From positions 32,785,549 to 32,849,548 of the forward strand of contig NC_088804.1 in NCBI RefSeq assembly GCF_011386835.1: a stretch of DNA of 64,000 nt, given 5' to 3'. The position numbers and the translations under genes were made by a program. Numbering within the stretch: position 1 is the stretch's first letter; the number at the start of each line of letters is the position of its first letter. The notes under the pieces were generated by a model. The model did not search any database, was not told the DNA's origin, and saw only the letters and a list, made by a program, of their open reading frames with translations. Source of the stretch: Chrysemys picta bellii (lineage: Eukaryota > Chordata > Testudines > Emydidae). This document shows positions 25,220 through 36,569 of this stretch, piece by piece.

Positions 25220-25797
25220 GTAATATCAAGTCATTGATCTAAATCCACAGATGCAAGGAATTTTTCAGAATTAAGGCTCAAACATTCAAATGACATTTTA
25301 TCCTACAGTTACCTTATTGCTTGGTTGCTATTGCAACCTGGAAAATGTATGTTAAATGTAGATATAGTGGAGCTAATTTAGGATGAAGATGAAGACTTCT
25401 TTGGATCATTCCCTTTCCCAAATTGGTTTAATTTCTGAATCCATGTCCAAAATATTCTAATTTATTATTTTAATATAGTGTTTAACAATGCAGAAGGGCT
25501 TAAGATTAATACTATAAATCATACTTGGGTGATTTTTTTTTAAATAATTCATTTTATAAACAGTTTTTAATTTTGTTATACCCCCCTCTGTAGTGGGGGT
25601 ATAACAAAGCAACTTCAACAATTTGGATGTGTACCATATGGAAATATAGAGGATGATGCTATGGAATGGAGCTGACGGGAAATTTTAAAAAGAAGGCAAA
25701 GGAGTTTTGGGATGTCCAAACTCAGGTTACTGGGAGGATACAAGAGAGAAATGAAATATTACTCATTACAGAACAAAAGAATATTTCCCAGCTCTTC
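25220..25797. other. Unassigned AT-rich sequence
   Basis: No gene or repeat recognised. A short hairpin, tatacccccctc...gagggggtata-like (about 25578-25603), is present. Confidence 0.4.
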
Positions 25798-25805
25798 TCT
25801 GGAGC

Positions 25806-26076
25806 CAGGACCAGTATTACAGGATAGCAAGCAAGGCAATTTCCTGGGGTCCACAGGGAGCCCCGTCCGGCAGGGCTCAGGCTTCAGACCTGTGCAGTGG
25901 GGCTCGGGCTTCAGCTTCAGCCCCACATGGTGAGACTTCGGCTTCAGCCCCATGCAGCGGGGCTTGGGCTTGAGAAACATTGCAGAAATCCAATGTGTAA
26001 GCAGGTAAGGGAGGTGGGGGGGAGACCCACTCCTTAGTGTCTCCCCTGGGCCCAAGCAAGTCTAACGTCGGCCCTG
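25806..26076. mobile_element. Short non-autonomous hAT element
   Basis: The right end reads cgtcggccctg and the left caggaccagtattac, a degenerate cagggccg-type hAT terminal inverted repeat. Eight bases flanking each side match at seven positions (tctggagc at 25798-25805, tctggagt at 26077-26084), the expected hAT target duplication. The interior holds a G-rich, cttcagcc-rich minisatellite. No transposase is encoded; the minus-strand frames at 25759-26101 merely read through the repeats. Confidence 0.75.
25866..25975. repeat. Minisatellite inside the hAT element
   Basis: Roughly 30-36-bp degenerate units sharing ggggctcgggcttcag and cttcagccccatg are reiterated about three to four times. The array is contained wholly within the hAT element, as with the minisatellite at 12119-12445. 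Confidence 0.7.
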
Positions 26077-26599
26077 TCTGGAGTCTATTGGCAGAACACA
26101 CTTCCTGGAATAAGTAGAGTTACGTAAATAAAATGTCAAACTCAGTATTTAGAATGAAAACTCTAGCCCTCTGTGGCCTTTTAAAGATTATGGCCCCTAG
26201 CCTCAGGTCCAGCTGAACTTTATGTGGTACAGAACCTCGGGGAGGGAGCAGAATGGTGGCTTTGTGCCATCTTTGTGGTTCCCTTATCTTAACTGTGTCT
26301 TGTTACAACTTTCACTGGAGGTTGATCAGCCTCATTGTTGGCTGAGGCTGCAGGGAATGGTGACCATAAAATGTGGCTGTGATAAAAGTCCAGGAAACAA
26401 TATTACCAGTCATGTGTGCTCTCCAAAATGCAGCTTTTTAATGTAAATCACAGAATTTAGGAGTGCAGGACAGGCCAGCCCTATCTTCATCTTCCACCAG
26501 GTCAGACAACTAAACTGAGGATAAATATAGTATAATTGAGAGATTTTGATTTAGGGAACTAAGTGTGGGGCCACAAGTCAGGAACTCCAGAAAGGGAAT

Positions 26600-26714
26600 T
26601 AAAATTCTGCCCCAGACTCACTACATGGTCAAATCAGTTTAACTCCATGTGCCTCATTTTGCCCATTTATAAAAAGGGGGTGGTAATGTTTCATAGTGAT
26701 GATGTGAGAATTAC
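26600..26714 (-). repeat. MIR-like CORE-SINE fragment
   Basis: The plus strand shows tgtgcctcattttgcccattt followed by ataaaaagggggtggtaatg and a gatgatgtgagaattac end. This is the reverse complement of the MIR core and its preceding segment. It is short and diverged. Confidence 0.6.
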
Positions 26715-26723
26715 TTAAAGTTT

Positions 26724-27486
26724 AGAAAGACAAGATGGACGAGGTAATATTTTTGTATTGGACCAACTTCTGTTGGTGAGAGAGACAAGCTTTCAAGCTT
26801 ACACACAGCTCTCCTTCAGGTCTGGGAAATGTACTCTGAGTGTCACAGCTAAATACAAGATGGAACAGCATAAGTAGTTACTTATGCTAAACAATCTATT
26901 CCACCTCGGAGCAGGGCCGGCTCTAGGCACCAGCAAAACAAGCTGGTGCTTGGGGCAGCACATTTTTAGGGGCGGCATGGCCGGCTCCAGAATGCCGCCC
27001 CTAAAAATGTGCCCCGGCTGCCCTAGCTCACCTCCACTGCTGCTGCCAGGCGCGCGAAACAGCTGATTCACGCGCCGCTACTCGCCCTCCCTCCCAGGCT
27101 CTCAAACCTGGGAGGGGGGGAGACTCCGAGTGGCCGCGGCGCGGCGCCGCTTCTCCCCCTCCCTCTCTCCTAGGCTTGAGAGCCTGGCGGAAGGAGGCAG
27201 GGCTGGGGATTTGGGGAAGGGGCGGAGTTGAGGTGGGGCCGGGGGTGGGGTAATTAAATAAGGGGAGGGGGCGGCCAAAATTGTTTTTGCTTTGGGCGGC
27301 AAAAATCCTAGAGCCTGCCGTGCCTCGGAGTACATGTCCCAGACCTGAAGAAGACGCTGTGTAAGCTTGAAAGCCTGTCTCTTTCACCAACAGCAGTAGC
27401 TCCAATAAAAAATATATTACCTCATCCACCTTGTCTCTCTAATATCCTGGGACCAACATGGCTACGACACTGCATATAACAATTAA
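26724..27486 (+). mobile_element. Penelope-like element interrupted by a hAT insertion
   Basis: The left part (26724-26903) starts agaaagacaagatggacgag and the right part (27331-27486) ends ggaccaacatggctacgaca. Between them sits the hAT element 26912-27322. A candidate 9-bp target duplication, ttaaagttt, lies at 26715-26723 and 27487-27495. The two parts are partly inverted copies of each other: gtaatatttttgtattgga on the left versus tccaataaaaaatatattac on the right. This is the inverted arrangement typical of Penelope-like insertions. A hammerhead-like CUGAAGA...GAAA layout is visible in both arms (minus strand at about 26786-26822, plus strand at about 27344-27371). No reverse transcriptase is retained, so this is a truncated copy. 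The Penelope assignment is inference; the nesting is certain. Confidence 0.7.
26912..27322. mobile_element. GC-rich non-autonomous hAT nested in a Penelope-like element
   Basis: A 411-bp element starting cagggccggctctagg and ending with its imperfect inverse cctagagcctgccgtg. It is flanked by a perfect 8-bp duplication, cctcggag (26904-26911 and 27323-27330), which fits hAT. It contains a perfect 21-bp inverted repeat (26958-26978 and 26992-27012) and a CpG-rich centre with gccgcggcgcggcgccgc around 27134-27151. It has no transposase. Because the duplication splits Penelope-like sequence, the hAT arrived later. Confidence 0.9.
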
Positions 27487-27495
27487 TTAAAGTTT

Positions 27496-29989
27496 GTATG
27501 GTGTCCTGAAAATATAAAGCTTCATATAGTTGCCAAGTGTACTATTGTAATTGTTGTCAGAGGTACCTGAAGGACCTTGCAAAATGATCTAGTGTGCACC
27601 GTTTTTGCCTTGGGCCTTTGAATGCCAACATCTTAAAATGATGTTTCTGTAAGTACAGGCAGCTTGCAACCGTCTAAGGGCTGAAAGAAAACTTCCAAAC
27701 TCTTCTTTTAAAAACAGACAGTTCCTGGAAACCTGCTGTTTTGAATGCTTCAAGACAATAAGGATCTCAGTTGCCCACTAATGTTTTACAGTGTTTGATA
27801 AAGAACTTGCATGTTAACTCACAGGAGTCTCAGCTACTATTTTGGGCTAAGAGTGCTGACTCAATTTGATTAGTCAGAGGTATATTGAAGTTTCAGTTTA
27901 AATAAGCACTCCCATGTGTACAGGAAGACACTGTCTGTATGTTTACTGTGTCTGCTAAAGCTTATATGTCTTATTCATAAAGTGGCCACCATTTATTCCT
28001 TCCTTATTTGATTGCATGTTATTAAAACACATACCCAGTCAATAAAACAAAATGTAACAAAAATGCAGTGGCTTATGCTTAACCTCAGATAATTAAAAAT
28101 AAGCGGTGGAAAAGCTTGCGCTTCTGTATTCTTATTCTTCTCTCTCGTTCTTATGCACTCCTCATTGTCCATTTTCTTTCTCCTGAACGTCCAACATACT
28201 GAGGTTGGTTGCAGCATCACGAACAACTTTCCAGCACTGCAGTGCAGCTACAGTATCCCCTTCAAAAAAGATTACACCGTCTCTACAGTTTAGTGACTTG
28301 GAACCCTGTCTTCATTCTGTCATTTTTACCCTTCATTCCTTTGGCACATGCAGAGTAGGAAGTTTAACGAATGGTATAAGTCTTCAGTCATCCATCGGCC
28401 CAGTTTTGAGTGCAGGAGATTTTGCATACATAACTCATACTCTGATGAGCAATTGCTCATTCTATGGATTTTCAAGCAAGCATGGAAAATATTTCAAGTC
28501 GTAACGATTTCCTTTGAGTCCAAAATCTGAAAATGTAACAATGGTTAGATTCCACTCTCCCACCTTTTGTTCTTTTCATTTGTGCTTTCCTCTTCCCCAG
28601 CACCCAAAACATGTCGAATTTAGGAGGCTGAACCGAGATTAAATTGAGAATCCATTTTTCAAAACATTAAATAAAAATATATTTAAACAAGAAAATAGAA
28701 ATGTTAATGAAGCAAAAATGAAAGCCCCCATAAATCCAGACTCATCCCTGTCTGCTCCTGCTGAGCAAAAGATGACCCCTATACAAATGTAACTACTGAA
28801 CCAAAACAGATATTCATTTTAATTTATTTTAGATCACATGGAAAATAGAGTCCTAGGACTTCTTTTTTTAAATTATTATTCTTGTTTAGGTTCAGTATTC
28901 TTACTAACAAGAAATACATGTATCTTGAATATAGCTGTCTACTGTACCTATTTCAGTATTATTGCTGCAGTTTGATTTGTTAATCTTCAGCACAACCCGA
29001 ATGCTCTTCTATTTTTGTATGCAACAAATTGGTTAACGTGTCCAGGGACCAGCTTAGGCGTCATGGTTGCATAACCTACTCATGTGTTTCTTCAGCCTGA
29101 GTGATTCTCTGGGAAGGGCTGAGGGAGGAAGGAGAGGACCATATTAAAGTGGGATGAAATGAAATCAGAAAAGAGGTTAAAGAAAAAGAGAGATGTGACA
29201 GAAACTGTGCATGACAAGTGTTGTTTGTGCTTTTTAGAAACTTATGAAGTTGACCTTTTAGACCTCAAGAAGATCTCCAGCTTTCCATGCCACAGATGTT
29301 TTGAGAAATTGATGACTAAATTTGTCCAGGATTTGTAATTTAATTCTCAGAATTTTCATTGAGAATTTATCTGATTAATGGGTTGTTTCCGTTTTAACAT
29401 CTCACAGCCGGTTCTACAAAATATACCAACAACACATAGTTCTTAAATGTGGGTATGTGACCGAAAGGAAAACACACTGCAAAATCCTACGCGTATCAGC
29501 CCTGTGGCCGCAACCCTATTCTTCCCGTAACACTGTGCTAGTGTCGATTTACGAGAACGCATATGCATGTGTGTGTGTATGTGAGAACTTATGTGTTACA
29601 CATCAATATTGCTGTTCATGAAAAAAAAATCAACTTGGCTGAATTGTTTCCATAATGATCATACATATTAGATCTGTGTTAATGTGTAATATCCGGTTTT
29701 GAAAACCACATTTCAAGGTCTGATAAATTTGTCACAGATAAAGAATTTTCTTACAAGAGATATGAACTTGCCTGATAAAAATAGCAAGCAAAGTCTGTTA
29801 ATCATCTTCTTTACTTCCATTCTTTTTGTCTTTCTTTTTCTTTTTATCAAACCTCAATTGCAGATCAATTTAGGAAATGACCATTTGGGAAGTTTTGAGG
29901 ATATAAAGAGAGTGTTTTACTGTTAATAATTTAATTGGCACTTTCAGCACACATTTATTAAAATGCGTGCAGAAATTAACTAATTAACC
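27496..29989. other. Unassigned sequence with one coding-like run
   Basis: No gene is supported. On the minus strand, 28165-28311 is a 49-codon stop-free run containing GVIFFEGDTVAALQCWKVV, which reads more like protein than its surroundings; the frame breaks on both sides and I cannot identify it. The remainder is AT-rich with no recognised repeat. A gtgtgtgtatgtgag run is near 29570. Confidence 0.4.
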
Positions 29990-30280
29990 TTCACAACTCC
30001 CCCGGAGGATTGGCATTATTACCCCTATTTGCGTAGATGGTGAAGCCCAGGTACAGAGGAGTAGAGGGTATGTCTAGGCTGGCGTTTTTGTTCCTTTTGT
30101 AACTTAAGATATTTGATTGTTAATTTGCCGAGTGTTTAGATGTTTGTGGTTTACCAAAGGCTGAGGCCCTACACGTACTCTAAATGATTCGCCCTTGGTC
30201 TCACAGTTGGTCAGGAGCAGAACTCCAGTTAGAAGTTGGGAGAGCCTAGCTGCAAGTTCTAAGGACTAGACTACAGCTAC
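29990..30280 (+). repeat. MIR-like SINE split by a small insertion
   Basis: The first part has attattacccctatttgcgt then gatggtgaagcccaggtaca; the second has cgcccttggtctcacagttg followed by gcagaactccag. Together they give the MIR order of 'gatgaggaaactgaggcac', 'cccaaggtcacacag' and 'agagccgggattcg'. The two halves are separated by roughly 115 bases of unrelated sequence (see next entry). Confidence 0.6.
30063..30180. mobile_element. Possible MITE inside the MIR-like SINE
   Basis: The inserted segment starts agagggtatgtctaggctg and ends ggccctacacgtactct. The ends are weakly inverted and resemble the gggtatgtctacactg TIR of the element at 31915-32161. Target duplication not resolved. Confidence 0.35.
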
Positions 30281-31914
30281 CCATAACAGTTTTGCTCTGC
30301 TGGGGAGATGTCATAGTGACCATGAGTTATAATGTTGTCACAGTAATCGTGTGAGGAATTCAGGAAGTGCCCTGCACACAGTCCTCAGCTGTCCTCACAG
30401 TCCTGCCTTTCCTCAAATAATTTAAAAAAAACCCAAAGGGGTCCCACTCTGGTTTGCATTACTACCAGTACAAAGCAGCCATACAGCCAGTGGATTTGAC
30501 CCTTTCTGTAGGGGAATCCTTAGGTGTCACAAAGCTGCCATAGTGAAGTAGGCATGTCTGAGTGAAAGAGGGTGTGTCCAGATCATCCCTGTGCCTCGGT
30601 ATTCCTTGGTGGTTTGAGTGACACCTTGGGGTTGTGAGAAGCTGGATTTATGTTGGAAAAGCCTGAGGAGTGCTCTGATTTCACTAGGAACTGGTTACTA
30701 AGTTCAGGGAACATAAAGATGATCTTGTGTTGAGCACAACTCAGCTGGCCTGAATGACCTTGCCCAAAGCTATTAAAGTACCTAACGCAGTCTTGGGAAA
30801 TTAGTCCTCAGGCAGAAGGAGTTCAAGATAGAGGTTAGGCTGTTTGGTGGTTCCCACAGGACAATGCAAATCCCTATAATTTTTCATATGGGGGTCTGCA
30901 ACACTTTTCAGCTGACAACACTGTAACAGTACCCTGAACAAACCCTATTTTCACAGCTGTGCAAACAGCCCTGGTGACATTTTCACTGATGCCCAGGACA
31001 ATAAGAAAGAGCAGGCACTGGAAATCACTGATGGTTTGTGCATCAGTAAAACGAGGAGAGGAGAGTGGCAGTGCTGGTGAGAGCAACATTCATTGCCAAG
31101 AAAAAGCGGGAGGAGAAGAAGAAATGTTAGTGTCAATATTTTACAGGGGATTACAAGAAAAAATAGAACAGGGCAAACGTTAAAATATGCTGTTTGCAGT
31201 GTCTCTTTGGAGAGGGTGGGTGGAGGAAGCTTTGTTTAAACAGTCTGATAGAACTGATTTTCCTTATGGACCTCTGTAACAGTAACTCCGCAGTCCTCCT
31301 TATCAAAGTTAATGTTACTTTTAATCAGTTTCAGTTCTCATAAATGGGCCCATTAAAGCTGTAACCTTGGTCATTAAGACTGATTTAAAATAAAACTAAA
31401 CTCAAAGTTATTACGATGTAGGAGTTGGCCTGATGAAGTTCAAAAAGGGGAGAGAGTATCAGTTTAACAAACTTCTACTTGCAGTCCTTTCTCTTGAGTC
31501 GCAGTAGAGACCCCGGCCCAGTGTATTTGTAAAGCGTGTTTGATAGTAAAACTATTGTCAGGCCTTTAGGTTAAAGAGAGAGAGGATAGATTTTTCACAC
31601 ACCTTATCCAGCTGTGCGGGGAAAGTCCCCCTTCTTATTCCCTGGTTAATCCTGATCATATTGTGACTCTGGCTCAGGGTGGGTTGAGCAGGGACCTCTT
31701 GATGGATATTCTCTCTTGTGAGCAAGTGGGTGGGGTGGCCTGGAAAGTGGGAGGAGTCTTGGATCTGGGCTATCCCGTTCATCAGCTACTTGCCACAAAA
31801 TAGGGAGTAAGATGCTCCATTAAAAGGGATGAAGAAACGTAGTTCTCTTCCCAGTGCAAGTGGAGAACAGAGAGTCCCAGCTCCTTAGTTGCAAGGCTTC
31901 TCCTGGGACATCAT
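30281..31914. other. Unassigned sequence
   Basis: No gene supported. The frames at 30874-31183 and 31558-31782 overlap one another on opposite strands and match no family. No repeat recognised. Confidence 0.4.
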
Positions 31915-32161
31915 GGGTATGTCTACACTGCAATTAGACACCTGCAAATGGCCAGTGCTATCTGACTTAGGCTCTTGCATCTCAAGCCAAGGGGCTGCTT
32001 CACTGTGGTGTAGACATTCGAGGCTGGGCTTCAGCCTCACCTCTGGGACCCTTTCGCCTTGCCTCGCAGGTCCAAACATCTACCCTTAGCCTGAGTCCCA
32101 TGACACCGAGTCAGCTGACATGGGCTAGCCATGGATTTTTAATTGCAGTGTAGACATACCC
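31915..32161. mobile_element. TIR MITE with perfect 22-bp ends
   Basis: Terminal inverted repeats at 31915-31936 and 32140-32161 (gggtatgtctacactgcaat and onward) are identical over 22 bases, so the insertion is relatively young or the ends are constrained. A 3-base cat flanks both sides as a possible target duplication, which would fit a Harbinger-like integrase. The interior (247 bp in all) has no coding potential; the frames at 31885-32089 run through it on both strands. The gtctacact core is shared with the MITEs at 1334, 9081 and 36570. Confidence 0.8.
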
Positions 32162-32164
32162 CAT

Positions 32165-32859
32165 AGCTACATGCCACACCTTGTTCCAGGACCAGGTGTA
32201 AAAAGCGCAGTCTAGCCCTTTGTGACTCTGGTTATATAGAATTAGAACCATGCCAACAATTGAAGAAACATGTTACGCTAATATTTGGGTGAGTTCAAAA
32301 GAGAATTTTGAATTAACTGTGTTTGCTATTCCCTGGAGCATTTGAGGGCTTGAGCTCCCTAGTTTGAATATTCACAAAGGAAAAAAAATTAACCTTGAAT
32401 ATTCTCTGATACAGTTTCAAACTGTATGTTAAATTTTACTATGGTGCAGTTCAGGTGTATTGGTTGGTCACATGGATCTAGATCTTCAAAGGTATTTAGG
32501 TGCTTAACTCTAATTGAAATCAGTAGTAATTAGACTCCATTGTGGATCTGGTCTGTAATGTATCTAATCTGAAAGGACAAACAATATTATATGACTGATG
32601 TAACTAGCAAACACAGTGTGAATTGCGAATATTTGTAAAGATTTGCAGGATACATTGATGAATAATTCTGAACCTTTAAGTAAATCTGGGAACTCCCTGG
32701 TCAGTTTGCTGACAATTTATGAAGAGAAATAAAAGAATTTGTGAAATACATTAATTGTGAATAATTAACTTGGCCCTACTTAGAATAATTGATGCTTTAG
32801 CAATGAGGGAATCTAGTGGATTACATACTTTGGTAAGTTGTGTAAAACAATAAATCTGT
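32165..32859. other. Unassigned sequence
   Basis: No gene or repeat recognised in this AT-rich stretch. Confidence 0.4.
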
Positions 32860-33500
32860 GTTTTATGTGATGTAGGGATACACTGGATACATGTGTGGCT
32901 AAGAGGGATAATGCAGCCCTTTGATGTATAAGTAGGGGGATATCAAAGAGGAGTAAAGAAGTGGCATTACGTTTGTATGCAACATTGGTGAGACCATTAC
33001 TGGATAGTGCATGCACCACAGGCGTCCACACTTTAAAAGAGTGATGAAAAAAAGAAAACAGTTCAGAAAAGAGCTACAAGAATTATTCGAGGTCAGGTCA
33101 GCCTGCCTTACGTGAGAGACCTGATAATCTCAGTCTATTTAAGAGGTGACTAGATCATGGTCTGTAAGTACCTACATGGAGAAAAGATTTCTGATAGTAG
33201 AGGGCTATGTAAACAGGCAAAGGCATAAATGTGATTCAATACTGGAAGCTTAAGCCGGACAAATTCAGACTGAAAATACAGTGCACGTTTTTAACAATGA
33301 GAGTAATTAACCATTAGAACAATTTAACACAGGTTATGGTGGATTCTACACTGCTTAGGGTCTGTAGGCAAAGATTAGATGTATTTGTAAAAGACAAAAA
33401 GTTATGGTCTTGATGAAGGTATCACTTGGTGAAATTCTGTGGCCAGTGTTATATAGGAATGATGATCATATCACTTCTGTCCTTTAAAATCTGTGAATCT
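32860..33500 (+). mobile_element. CR1 LINE, decayed 3' end
   Basis: The sequence follows the C-terminal part of CR1 ORF2 and its 3' UTR. Around 32975-33030 it resembles the 'LVRPLLEYC' segment (gcaacattggtgagaccatt). Around 33060-33095 it resembles 'VQKRATRIIRG' (agttcagaaaagagctaca). The end (ttgtaaaagacaaaaagtta, then cttttaaaatctgtgaatct) is the CR1 tail. Frameshifts and stops throughout make it non-functional. CR1 ORF2 encodes an endonuclease and reverse transcriptase for target-primed insertion; only the part after the polymerase domain survives here, as is usual for 5'-truncated CR1. It is more diverged than the copy at 53665. Confidence 0.7.
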
Positions 33501-34388
33501 GGGACTGTATTAAAAATCTATGGATCTATAAAAGAACAATCCCCAAAAAGTAGGCCATCAAAAGTTGCTAGTCTTCTTTTCCTCCTACAGTTTCAGTATC
33601 TGTAGAGCCAGAGAGGTTGGCTGAATTGGAATTTAATCCAATGGCTACGTTGGTGCCTTAATGGTCAAATGTCCATCAACAGGATGGTATAGAATCGCCT
33701 GTGCCTATTTGAAGTTGTAAAAGCCTTACACATTAAGCACGAGTTCAGGGAGGAAGTGAGCATTCCTGAGGCAAATGAAATTTTGGATGTGGGTAACTAC
33801 CACTAGGAATACATTGCATAAGCCCAGTCTTTTTCTTTGGGTCATTGAGGTCTTGATCAGCTATGACACTCACTGTGCCAAGAGTGAGGAAGAACCAGTC
33901 TAGCTAACAGCACTGTAAACCGTGAAACTTTAATGATGATCTAGAATAAAACCCTAACTTCAGAATATTTACTAACTAAAAGAGTAGGGGCAGAAGCTTC
34001 CTCATTATGGAATCAAATGGCCCCTACAATCCACCTAAGTATGGAAGAAAAGGAACTCAGTCTGATGGGATCCCATAGCTCTTCTCCGAACATTCGGTAC
34101 CATATGAGAGTGCTATGTGCCATGGGGACATGATTTCTAGAATGTTTCCAAAGCCCAGTTGATCACACCATTGGCAATTGGGTGCATGTCCCATATGTCT
34201 GAATGTGCAGAGACAAAATGCTGAAAGTCATACACTTGCTCATAGGCAATCTATCACCCTTCTCCCCGCCCCCACCTTTGTGAATATAGCAAAGAGTTGT
34301 ATTAAGAGTCAGACACATGAAAATCTGAGTTAATGCACCAAACAGCAGCATTTGAGGTATAAAATAAGAGGATTTGAAAGACCAATAG
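33501..34388. other. Unassigned sequence
   Basis: No gene or repeat recognised; the minus-strand frame at 34163-34396 has no family resemblance. Confidence 0.4.
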
Positions 34389-34396
34389 CTGTACAC

Positions 34397-34730
34397 CAGG
34401 GGTCGGCAACGTTTGGCACGCGGCTCGCCAGGGTAAGCACCCTAGCGGGCCGGGCCAGTTTATTTACCTGCTGACACGGCAGGTTCGGCCGATCACAGCC
34501 CCCACTCGCCGCAGTTTGCCATCCCAGGCCAATGGGGGTGGCAGGAAGCGGCGCGGACGAGGGATGTGCTGGCCGCAGCTTCCCGCCGCCCCCATTGGCC
34601 CAGGACGGCGAACTGCGGCCAGTGGGGGCCGCAATCGGTTGAACCTGCCATGTCAGCAGGTAAATAAACTGGTCCGGCCCGCTAGGGTGTTTACCCTGGC
34701 GAGCCGAGTGCCAAACATTGCCGACCCCTG
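34397..34730. mobile_element. Fold-back hAT element, copy 1
   Basis: A 334-bp element starting caggggtcggcaacgtttgg and ending ccaaacattgccgacccctg, with a perfect 8-bp target duplication ctgtacac at 34389-34396 and 34731-34738. Almost the whole element is one long inverted repeat with arms of about 145-150 bases: accctagcgggccgggccag in one arm mirrors ctggtccggcccgctagggt in the other. It would fold into a single hairpin. It has no coding capacity; the 156-codon minus-strand frame at 34330-34800 is an artefact of this GC-rich sequence. Sister copies are at 37135-37456 and 48408-48742. Confidence 0.92.
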
Positions 34731-34738
34731 CTGTACAC

Positions 34739-36215
34739 AGTGTGCTTAGAATATGGTCACCAATGCTGTTTGGTTTGATATTTTCTACACCAATTTCCAA
34801 ATTAGCTTCCCCTCCTCCCCCCCACTTTGGGATTCTGCATCTCCAATTTTAAAGTTTAAATAGATCTATACTTTCCCCAAGGACTTATGTGCAAACTAAT
34901 ATTAAGATTAAAATCTTTTATGTTTGTTCTGTAGCTTGAAACAGAAAACTAGTGCATAGTCTGTTTTATCCCACTGGCTCTCTGAGGTTCAGGTATTAAC
35001 ATAAATACAGCCCATTAACACTTGTTCCTCTCTGTCAGGACATAAATTAAGTCTGCAGGTGTTCCATGAAGCTTTACCCTTGGTACTAATTAAGCCTTGA
35101 TAATTAGGTTTGTTAAATTCAGGCCTTTAAGCTTATATTCCCTCTTTGGGTTGCCAAAATGGAGATTTGCAACATACAAGGCCTATTTTTGCAGACTTTT
35201 TTTTTCTTTTTAAATAAAACAGCCATCATAAACTCTTTGCTATTTAGATGGTTTAGGGTTCAAAACCTAAAAAGAATTTTGACATTAGTTTTTATTTACA
35301 TCAGAACAATTTCTTTTTTGGCTTTTTTGGCAGAGCGTTGTAAATGTCATGGAAAGTTTCCAGCCTTCGTCACCCATATGTTAAAAACACAGATGCTTCT
35401 GCTAGATAAATTGTTGTAATTCCAAATGAAACCTCAGTCAGAAATGTGTGGGTTGATATCCTAAAAATGTTATTGCAAATGATGTGTTTAAGCTACAGAA
35501 GTTTAATTTAACAAACATTCACTGTACTGTAGAACAGTAAAAGTTTATTTTTTGGCCCGGGGGGGAAAAAGTGGGAAAGCTTGATTTTTGTTTAAATGAG
35601 GGTGGTTGGTTTTGTTGTTGTTTGTTTTCAAGATGTTATGGTCACATGGGTTCAGTGCTAAAAGTAATAATAAAAATAATAACAATAAAACAAATCTAGT
35701 AGGAAGGAATTCACTTGGGAATAGGGTTATTTGTAACACATACACAGAACATTACATAGTCTGATCAAAATGGATTTCCTTGCCAGTTAATCTTTTATTT
35801 CTCCATAAATATATTACCCATCAGATCAAATGTTTGATAAATGTAATTTTTCATCCAGAACACATGAAACCATTTAAACAACTCTATTAGAGGTACTTCC
35901 AAGATTATACATTGCAATCATGCTAACTTAATGCTAATAGCCTTTCACATTTTTTTATTCATGGCATATTAAGTAAAATCACATTTTTAATCAAAAGCAA
36001 TTAAAAAAAAGAAGAAAAAGAATGAATAAATAAATGCCACTGGGGAGTTTCAGCCACATTACGTTCCCATTCTTCATTTTATTTAGTGTTTTATTGACCA
36101 GAAAGCCACAATTAATCATTTTGGGCAAGAGCCATGTTTTTGGTAAGCAAAAGGGTTTTGTTCAGCTGCAGAACAAAGTCATAATAGATTTGATTTAGCA
36201 TTCATAAAGAGGCTT
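34739..36215. other. AT-rich stretch without recognised repeats
   Basis: About 1.5 kb with no gene, no recognisable transposon and very low GC. The frame at 35159-35419 is phenylalanine- and leucine-rich and unsupported. It is a candidate for conserved non-coding DNA on grounds of repeat depletion only. Confidence 0.4.
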
Positions 36216-36239
36216 GCTTGTTTGTTTGTTTGTTTGTTT
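36216..36239. repeat. (TTTG)n microsatellite
   Basis: About six tandem copies of a TTTG/GTTT unit. Confidence 0.9.
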
Positions 36240-36569
36240 AGCCTGATTTTGACTGCTTATAGGGCACCATACAGTGTGAAGTTCTAACATTTTTTAAAAT
36301 TTTTCTAGAAGAAAATTTTCATTTGTGGTACAACCATTGGCTCTGCTGTGAAGAAGTGTTGTTCTGGGATTTAGCAAAGAATGGGAAATTGAAAAGTGTA
36401 CAGAGGGTAAAAGAGCAGCTTTGCGTTATTTAATATTCCATCCACAGACTTCGTCCTTGGAAGGGTTGTGCCATGAAAACGAAAAACCCACAACACTAGG
36501 CTATCTACTCGCCACTTGTTGAAGGAGAGAAAAGCGAAGTATATGGTGATGTCCATTAAAAACTTGCCA

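Noticed and set aside
27028..27429. 133-codon minus-strand frame
   Set aside because: It covers the end of the nested hAT and Penelope-like sequence; no domain.
34330..34800. 156-codon minus-strand open frame
   Set aside because: It runs across the GC-rich fold-back hAT element and its flanks; similar frames appear in the sister copies at 37135 and 48408, so it reflects composition, not a gene.
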